Positions 11,784 through 15,502 of a DNA stretch of 15,502 bases are shown here, piece by piece (the stretch's first letter is position 1; each line of letters begins with the position of its first letter). The notes under the pieces were generated by a model that saw only the letters and a program-made list of their open reading frames with translations, searched no databases and was not told where the DNA came from. The position numbers and the translations under genes were made by a program. The DNA is from Candidatus Omnitrophota bacterium (GTDB taxonomy: Bacteria; Omnitrophota; Gorgyraeia; Gygaellales; Profunditerraquicolaceae), in assembly GCA_030691865.1 (NCBI GenBank), contig JAUYDL010000069.1:1-15502 (forward strand). Reading direction: 5' to 3'.

Positions 11784-13371
11784 CTTTGGCTACCAGCTCT
11801 TTGGCCAGCCGATCCATAAGGGCTTCTTCTTTCTTTAATAGCCCGGTTACTTCCACCAGGCAGGAGTTTAATATATCCTGGACATCAAAGTCGAGTTTGG
11901 CTTTGACCTCTTCTGAAATTTTATCTATAATCTCCCAATTACCTAAAAATCCGCTTTTGCCCATACCGCAAACCCAGACCATGTTGTGGGCATTGTGCAT
12001 GGCGCTGGAAAAATCTCCGTATACACCGGTAGTGGTAGCGTTATATTTGATTTTTTCGGCAGCATATGAACCCAGGCTAATCTTGATTTTACTAAGGAGG
12101 TTGTTAGAATCTTCGATAAAAATGTCTTCTCTTTCCGGAATCCAGGTTGCTCCGCCGGTTGGGCCACGCGGGGTAATCGTTATCTTAAAGACGTCTTTGG
12201 AAGGGGCAAGAAGGTAGGTAATAATAGCATGACCAGCTTCATGGTAGGCGATCTGCCATTTTTCTTTCTCGCTTAATTTAACTCTGCGTTTGATGCCCAG
12301 AGCAATCCTTTCTCGCGCTTCATCGATTTCTTTCATAGAAATTAATTCACTCCGATTGCGTACGGTAATCAGAGCAGCTTCGCGCACGATATTCGCAATA
12401 TCCGCGGGATTTTGTCCTACAGTGATTCGTGCTAGCCGGTCAATTTTTACATCTTGCGCGTTATATTTTACGCTCTTCAGATAATAGGCAAAAAGTTTAG
12501 CGCGATCTTCCAGGTTTGGTTTATCTACGATAATTTTGCGGTCAAACCTGCCTGGTCTAAGGAGGGCAGGGTCAAGGTAGGTTTCAGGAGCGTTAGTAGC
12601 GCCGATTAAAATGATATTATGATCCTTATCTTTTAGGCCATCCATTTCAACCAGGAGCTGATTTAAGGTGGTATTATGTTCAGTAGTTCCGCCGAATCCG
12701 CGGTCCATAGAGCGCTGCGCGCCTATGGCATCGATTTCATCAATAAAGATAATACAGCCGCCTTCCAGCTCTGCTAGTTGCTGTGCCTTTTTAAAAAGAG
12801 AACGTACGCGCCCAGCCCCTACACCGACAAACATCTCCACAAATTCCGAACCTGACATGGAAATAAAGGGAAGTTTTGTTTCCGTGGCGATGGCTTTGGC
12901 TAGGTAGGTTTTTCCACAGCCCGGTGGTCCGAGCATCAGGATACCTTTGAGGATTTTCCCTCCGATACGCTGGAGGCTGGCGCGATCGGTGATTAATTTA
13001 ACGATTTCCAGAGCTTCTTGTTTGGCTTCGTCCATTCCGATAACATCATCCCAGGTAATTCCGATATCCCCTCCGGAAACAGCATCTTTTTTAGTTTGGG
13101 AAAATGATGAAGCTCCGCGCTTAAAATAGAGCCAGTACATTAAATATGTGTATACAAAACCGAAGATCAGCGCCATGATAATTTGTAGATATAACTGTAG
13201 AGGAATCATCGCCATCTGTGATTGTCTGAGGTAGGATTCAGATTCATTCCAGGCGCGCAGGCCGATAATAACTAAAAACCCCAGGGAAATAGCTAGGGCA
13301 CCCAGGAAAATAAAAAGCAGCGCTTTTAGCCAGTGCAGTTTTACGTAGAATCTAAATTTTTTCCAATTCAT
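11722..13371 (-). CDS. FtsH-like membrane AAA+ zinc metalloprotease, short form
   Basis: 549 residues from ATG 13371, chosen because GGAG lies six bases upstream; longer starts lack this. Two membrane helices (about 13-39 and 60-82) enclose only ~20 extracytoplasmic residues, against ~70 in E. coli FtsH. The AAA module is intact: Walker A GPPGCGKT 148-155, pore loop FVGVGAG 181-187, Walker B FIDEID 209-214, and second region of homology TNAPETYLDPALLRPGRFDR 259-278. The zinc site HEAGH is at 377-381, with the third ligand probably D453 (GVYGDF). So it should be an active ATP-dependent protease at the inner membrane. It is more divergent than a housekeeping FtsH (e.g. LGSYAAEK, CGMG) and is probably a paralogue. 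It is cotranscribed with an overlapping lipoprotein gene. Confidence 0.9.
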   Translation of the reverse strand: MNWKKFRFYVKLHWLKALLFIFLGALAISLGFLVIIGLRAWNESESYLRQSQMAMIPLQLYLQIIMALIFGFVYTYLMYWLYFKRGASSFSQTKKDAVSGGDIGITWDDVIGMDEAKQEALEIVKLITDRASLQRIGGKILKGILMLGPPGCGKTYLAKAIATETKLPFISMSGSEFVEMFVGVGAGRVRSLFKKAQQLAELEGGCIIFIDEIDAIGAQRSMDRGFGGTTEHNTTLNQLLVEMDGLKDKDHNIILIGATNAPETYLDPALLRPGRFDRKIIVDKPNLEDRAKLFAYYLKSVKYNAQDVKIDRLARITVGQNPADIANIVREAALITVRNRSELISMKEIDEARERIALGIKRRVKLSEKEKWQIAYHEAGHAIITYLLAPSKDVFKITITPRGPTGGATWIPEREDIFIEDSNNLLSKIKISLGSYAAEKIKYNATTTGVYGDFSSAMHNAHNMVWVCGMGKSGFLGNWEIIDKISEEVKAKLDFDVQDILNSCLVEVTGLLKKEEALMDRLAKELVAKDELNYDEIEAIFKEFGKSRP

Positions 13372-13406
13372 CTTGCGCTCCATTTTTTTCCGATTCGAAT
13401 ATATAG

Positions 13407-13435
13407 AAAATAACATACATGGAACTTTAAGTCAA
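13407..13435 (-). promoter_or_regulatory. promoter of the FtsH-like/lipoprotein operon
   Basis: On the minus strand TTGACT (13435-13430), 17-bp spacer, TATTTT (13412-13407; four of six). It is back-to-back with the enolase promoter, the -35 boxes being 13 bp apart. Confidence 0.6.
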
Positions 13436-13448
13436 TTCTTTTCTTCCC

Positions 13449-13476
13449 TTGACTTAGGTTTTTTTGTGTGTATAAT
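13449..13476 (+). promoter_or_regulatory. promoter of enolase
   Basis: TTGACT (13449-13454), 16-bp spacer, perfect TATAAT (13471-13476). The start codon is 41 bp downstream. Confidence 0.85.
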
Positions 13477-13516
13477 TATTAAGTTAGCTAAAAAAATATT
13501 TAATAAGGAGTTTGAG

Positions 13517-14782
13517 ATGGCCAAGATTAAGCGAGTTTTCGCACGAGAAATCCTAGATTCACGCGGCAATCCCACAATTGAGGTGGATTGTCTTCTGACC
13601 AATGGTATTTTAGGGCGCGCCGCAGTTCCTTCGGGGGCCTCTACCGGAGATAAAGAGGCTTTAGAGTTAAGGGATAATGATCCAGCCAGGTATTTAGGCA
13701 AAGGGGTATTAAAAGCAGTAGCTAATGTTAACACCCTAATTAACTCTGTCATCAAGGGCCAAAGCGCAGATTTTGTTAAGATTGATAAACTTTTAATTAA
13801 ACTCGACGGCACGGAGTTTAAGTCTAAGCTGGGGGCAAACGCTATTTTGGGAGTTTCCATGGCAGTAGCCAAGGCAGCCGCGTTTGCTAAAAAACAGCCG
13901 CTTTATCGATTTCTCGGAACAGATAAAGCAAAAATTTTACCGGTTCCCCAGATGAATATTTTAAACGGGGGCATGCATGCGGATAACAATTTAGATATTC
14001 AGGAGTTTATGATTATGCCGCAAGGCGCCCCGGTTTTTTCCGATGCCCTGCGCATGGCCACCGAAGTTTTTCATAAGTTAAAATCAATCCTTAAATCTAA
14101 AAAACTTTCTACATCTGTCGGCGATGAGGGTGGTTTTGCCCCTAATCTTAACTCTAATGAAGAGGCCTTGGGCTTAATTATCGAGGCGATTAAGGCAGCC
14201 GGATATATTCCGGGCAAAGATATCTCTTTGGCCTTGGATTGCGCGGCCAGCTCTTTTTGTAAAGATGGTAAATACACCTTTGAAGGATCAGTTAAAACTT
14301 CCGCGGATTTAATCGCTATTTATGAAGGGTGGCTTGGCCGTTATCCGATTTTATCTATTGAAGATGGCCTTTCAGAGCATGATTGGGCCGGTTGGCGCCA
14401 GATGACCAAAAGAATCGGCGATAAAGTGCAGCTGGTGGGGGATGATATTTTTGTTACTAATCCCAAGATATTCAAAAAAGGGATTGCGGAAAAAATAGGC
14501 AATGCTATACTAATTAAAGTTAATCAGATCGGTTCGTTATCGGAGACGCTGGAAGCGATTGCGATTGCTAAGAAGAATAAATACAGCGCTATAATTTCGC
14601 ATCGTTCCGGGGAAACTGAAGATACGACGATTGCACACTTAGCGGTGGCCACCGGGGTTGGGCAAATTAAAACCGGTTCCCTGTCGCGCACCGATAGGAT
14701 TTGTAAATATAACGAGCTACTTAGGATCCAAGAGGAATTAGGCAAAAAGGCAGTTTATGCGGGGAAAACTTGGAAGAGATAA
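13517..14782 (+). CDS. eno: enolase
   Basis: 421 residues from ATG 13517, with AAGGAG six bases upstream; open frame upstream of this covers the promoter and is not coding. Enolase converts 2-phosphoglycerate to phosphoenolpyruvate in glycolysis and gluconeogenesis. Seen in order: the mobile loop SGASTG at 39-44; H154 and E163 in GGMHADNNLDIQEF; E204 (GDEGGF); Mg2+ ligands D241, E282 and D309; base K334 (LIKVNQIG); SHRSGETEDT at 361-370; K385. All catalytic residues are present and length is normal. It has its own strong promoter and is followed with no gap by a DivIC/FtsB-like gene, a pairing found in several bacterial groups. Confidence 0.98.
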   Translation: MAKIKRVFAREILDSRGNPTIEVDCLLTNGILGRAAVPSGASTGDKEALELRDNDPARYLGKGVLKAVANVNTLINSVIKGQSADFVKIDKLLIKLDGTEFKSKLGANAILGVSMAVAKAAAFAKKQPLYRFLGTDKAKILPVPQMNILNGGMHADNNLDIQEFMIMPQGAPVFSDALRMATEVFHKLKSILKSKKLSTSVGDEGGFAPNLNSNEEALGLIIEAIKAAGYIPGKDISLALDCAASSFCKDGKYTFEGSVKTSADLIAIYEGWLGRYPILSIEDGLSEHDWAGWRQMTKRIGDKVQLVGDDIFVTNPKIFKKGIAEKIGNAILIKVNQIGSLSETLEAIAIAKKNKYSAIISHRSGETEDTTIAHLAVATGVGQIKTGSLSRTDRICKYNELLRIQEELGKKAVYAGKTWKR

Positions 14783-15079
14783 ATGCTCTCCACGTTAAGA
14801 AAGTCGTTTTGGCTTTTTAGTTTTGCAGTTTTGCTTTTGGTTTTATTCCTGCCGGGCTATACTAAACTGCAGAAATCAAGGGTTAAGAATCGTCAATTAG
14901 AAGAGAAATTCCGCAGGCTGGCGATCGAGAATTCTCTTTTGCAGGAAGAACTCCGGCTGGTTGAAAATGATCCGTTTTATCAAGAGAAAATCGCCCGGGA
15001 TAAGATGGGAGTGGTAAGGAAAGGCGAGATTCCCATCAAGATTTTCTCCGGTAAGAAGCAAGAAAATCGGCTTTGGTAA
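14783..15079 (+). CDS. septum formation initiator family protein (DivIC/FtsB-like)
   Basis: 98 residues, a small bitopic division protein. One transmembrane helix (about 9-26), then a coiled coil (about 30-62; QLEEKFRRLAIENSLLQEEL), then the conserved globular end NDPFYQEKIARDKMGVVRKGE. Such proteins bridge FtsL and FtsQ/DivIB in the divisome and act in the periplasm. ATG follows the enolase stop directly, with GGAAGAG just upstream inside the enolase gene, so the two are cotranscribed. Enolase-ftsB adjacency is known from proteobacteria, supporting the call. No clear terminator is seen after it; the next promoter begins about 40 bp later. Confidence 0.9.
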   Translation: MLSTLRKSFWLFSFAVLLLVLFLPGYTKLQKSRVKNRQLEEKFRRLAIENSLLQEELRLVENDPFYQEKIARDKMGVVRKGEIPIKIFSGKKQENRLW

Positions 15080-15114
15080 ATAAATTAATAAATTACTTTG
15101 TTTATACCAATAAG

Positions 15115-15123
15115 TGGTATAAT
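15115..15123 (+). promoter_or_regulatory. extended -10 promoter before the tRNA-fMet-like segment
   Basis: TGGTATAAT is an exact extended -10. The -35 is weak (TTTGTT at 15097). It lies 23 bp before the tRNA-like start, normal for a tRNA gene, and suggests that the following structure is transcribed. Confidence 0.65.
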
Positions 15124-15145
15124 ATTTCTGTTCTTTAAAAAGTTT

Positions 15146-15257
15146 CGCGGGGTGGAGTAGCCTGGCCCCGTAAAATCCCGCTAGAGCTAAAATGTTAATC
15201 GGGATCACGGGGCCACCACGTGATGCCGCGAAGCGGCATTTTACGTGGTGGTAGCTC
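15146..15257 (+). pseudogene. tRNA-fMet-like 5' part, interrupted in the D-loop and lacking the rest
   Basis: CGCGGGGTGGAGTAGCCTGG (15146-15165) matches the first 20 bases of bacterial initiator tRNA at all but about one position (usual GAGCAG). The next expected bases, TAGCTC, appear only at 15252-15257, after 86 inserted bases, with TGG on both sides of the insert (15163-15165, 15249-15251). After TAGCTC there is no CAT anticodon loop; the sequence goes to a GIY-YIG ORF. The 3' half might lie beyond that ORF, outside the window. It may be a broken tRNA, a mobile cassette that carries a tRNA-like 5' end, or a structured RNA that merely resembles one. Confidence 0.55.
15164..15251 (+). repeat. 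double hairpin insert upstream of the GIY-YIG gene
   Basis: Hairpin 1: GGCCCCGT (15164-15171) with ACGGGGCC (15207-15214), then ATCCCG with CGGGAT inside, and a loop holding CTAGAGCTA (15181-15189). Hairpin 2: CCACCACGT (about 15213-15221) with ACGTGGTGG (15243-15251), inside it ATGCCGC/GCGGCAT around GAA. Both are near-perfect and directly adjacent. An ATG in hairpin 1's loop (15192) opens 20 codons ending at TAG 15252, probably by chance. Confidence 0.8.
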
Positions 15258-15279
15258 ATCTAGTAATAATAGGACTAAA

Positions 15280-15502
15280 ATGTTCTTTGTTTATGTTTTA
15301 TTAAGCAAACATGACGAAGGTATTTATATCGGGTTTACCGATAATTTAGATACGAGAATCAAATCGCATAATGGCGGTTTTGTTAGTTCCACAAGAAACA
15401 GAAGGCCGCTTGAGCTTATATATTACGAAGCATATCTTAATAAGCGCGATGCGAAAGGTAGAGAAAAATTTCTAAAGAGTGGCTCGGGACATAGATTTAT
15501 TA
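15280..15502 (+). CDS. GIY-YIG nuclease family protein, 3' end outside the window
   Basis: 74 codons are visible from ATG 15280, with AGGA five bases upstream. FFVYVLLSKHDEGIYIGFTD carries the two tyrosines and GIYIG-type motif of the GIY-YIG fold, followed by R27 (DTRIKSH) and the YYEAYLNKRDAKGREKFLKSG segment with the probable metal-binding Glu. The family of small single-domain members is about 80-95 residues, so only a few residues should be missing. Such proteins are presumed DNA endonucleases; relatives include homing endonucleases and UvrC's N-terminal domain, but many small ones have no known role. The strong secondary structure and tRNA-like segment just upstream suggest a mobile unit. 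Confidence 0.88.
   Translation, partial: MFFVYVLLSKHDEGIYIGFTDNLDTRIKSHNGGFVSSTRNRRPLELIYYEAYLNKRDAKGREKFLKSGSGHRFI

Noticed and set aside
13373..13516. 48-residue N-terminal extension of enolase
   Set aside because: It covers the enolase promoter; the ATG at 13517 has a good ribosome binding site and matches the usual enolase N-terminus.
15192..15254. 20-codon ORF crossing both hairpins
   Set aside because: There is no proper Shine-Dalgarno context, and the coding sequence consists of hairpin arms; it is probably chance.
15146..15280. Group I intron in the tRNA-fMet gene
   Set aside because: The D-loop is not a usual intron site, the pre-ORF region is only about 130 nt, and I could not find the P3-P8 core; GACTA before the ORF is not enough.
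1..15502. CRISPR arrays, toxin-antitoxin pairs or defence operons
   Set aside because: No regularly spaced repeats and no recognisable defence genes were seen; the GIY-YIG protein alone does not indicate defence.

Overview
The window looks like a chromosomal piece of an uncultured, moderately AT-rich, diderm anaerobe. It carries a complete Rnf complex (ferredoxin:NAD+ oxidoreductase), lipoproteins with lipoboxes, a small DUF3568-like lipoprotein and an unusual short FtsH relative. That mix would fit Candidatus Omnitrophota or a neighbouring lineage, but this placement is inference, because no rRNA or universal marker is present.

Layout. Positions 1-1370 hold the 3' part of a Na+-dependent NSS/SNF transporter, a 34-residue MetS-like partner and a lipoprotein, joined by 4-bp stop/start overlaps. 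tRNA-Phe(GAA) follows with two tandem terminators. Positions 1570-3190 hold small genes and scraps: an extended -10 promoter with a very short terminated transcript, a Cys-rich DUF6485-like protein, a Mut7-C PIN-like RNase, a cupin, and a broken zinc-ribbon start. A cold-shock gene on the minus strand has a ~200-nt leader containing a strong promoter, a mini-ORF and an intrinsic terminator. tRNA-Thr(CGT) is divergent to it.

Positions 3816-10791 form one plus-strand operon: MFS exporter, rnfC, rnfG, rnfD, rnfE, rnfA, rnfB, purN. Most junctions overlap. Three successive junctions (C/G, G/D, D/E) carry palindromic repeats that include or pair with the next gene's Shine-Dalgarno sequence, and repeats also form the C-terminal codons of rnfG and purN. 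Rnf couples electron flow between ferredoxin and NAD+ to ion transport. purN appears to be a co-transcribed housekeeping gene.

Positions 10884-13371 (minus) hold an FtsH-like membrane AAA protease followed by an overlapping unknown lipoprotein gene. Divergent promoters separate it from enolase and a DivIC/FtsB-like division protein. At the right edge, a tRNA-fMet-like 5' portion with its own promoter is interrupted in the D-loop by an 86-nt double hairpin and is followed, instead of by the rest of the tRNA, by a GIY-YIG nuclease gene that runs off the window.

The most promising material is this tRNA-like/palindrome/GIY-YIG unit, the attenuator-like csp leader, and the palindromes at the rnf ribosome binding sites. 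All are sequence-based hypotheses.
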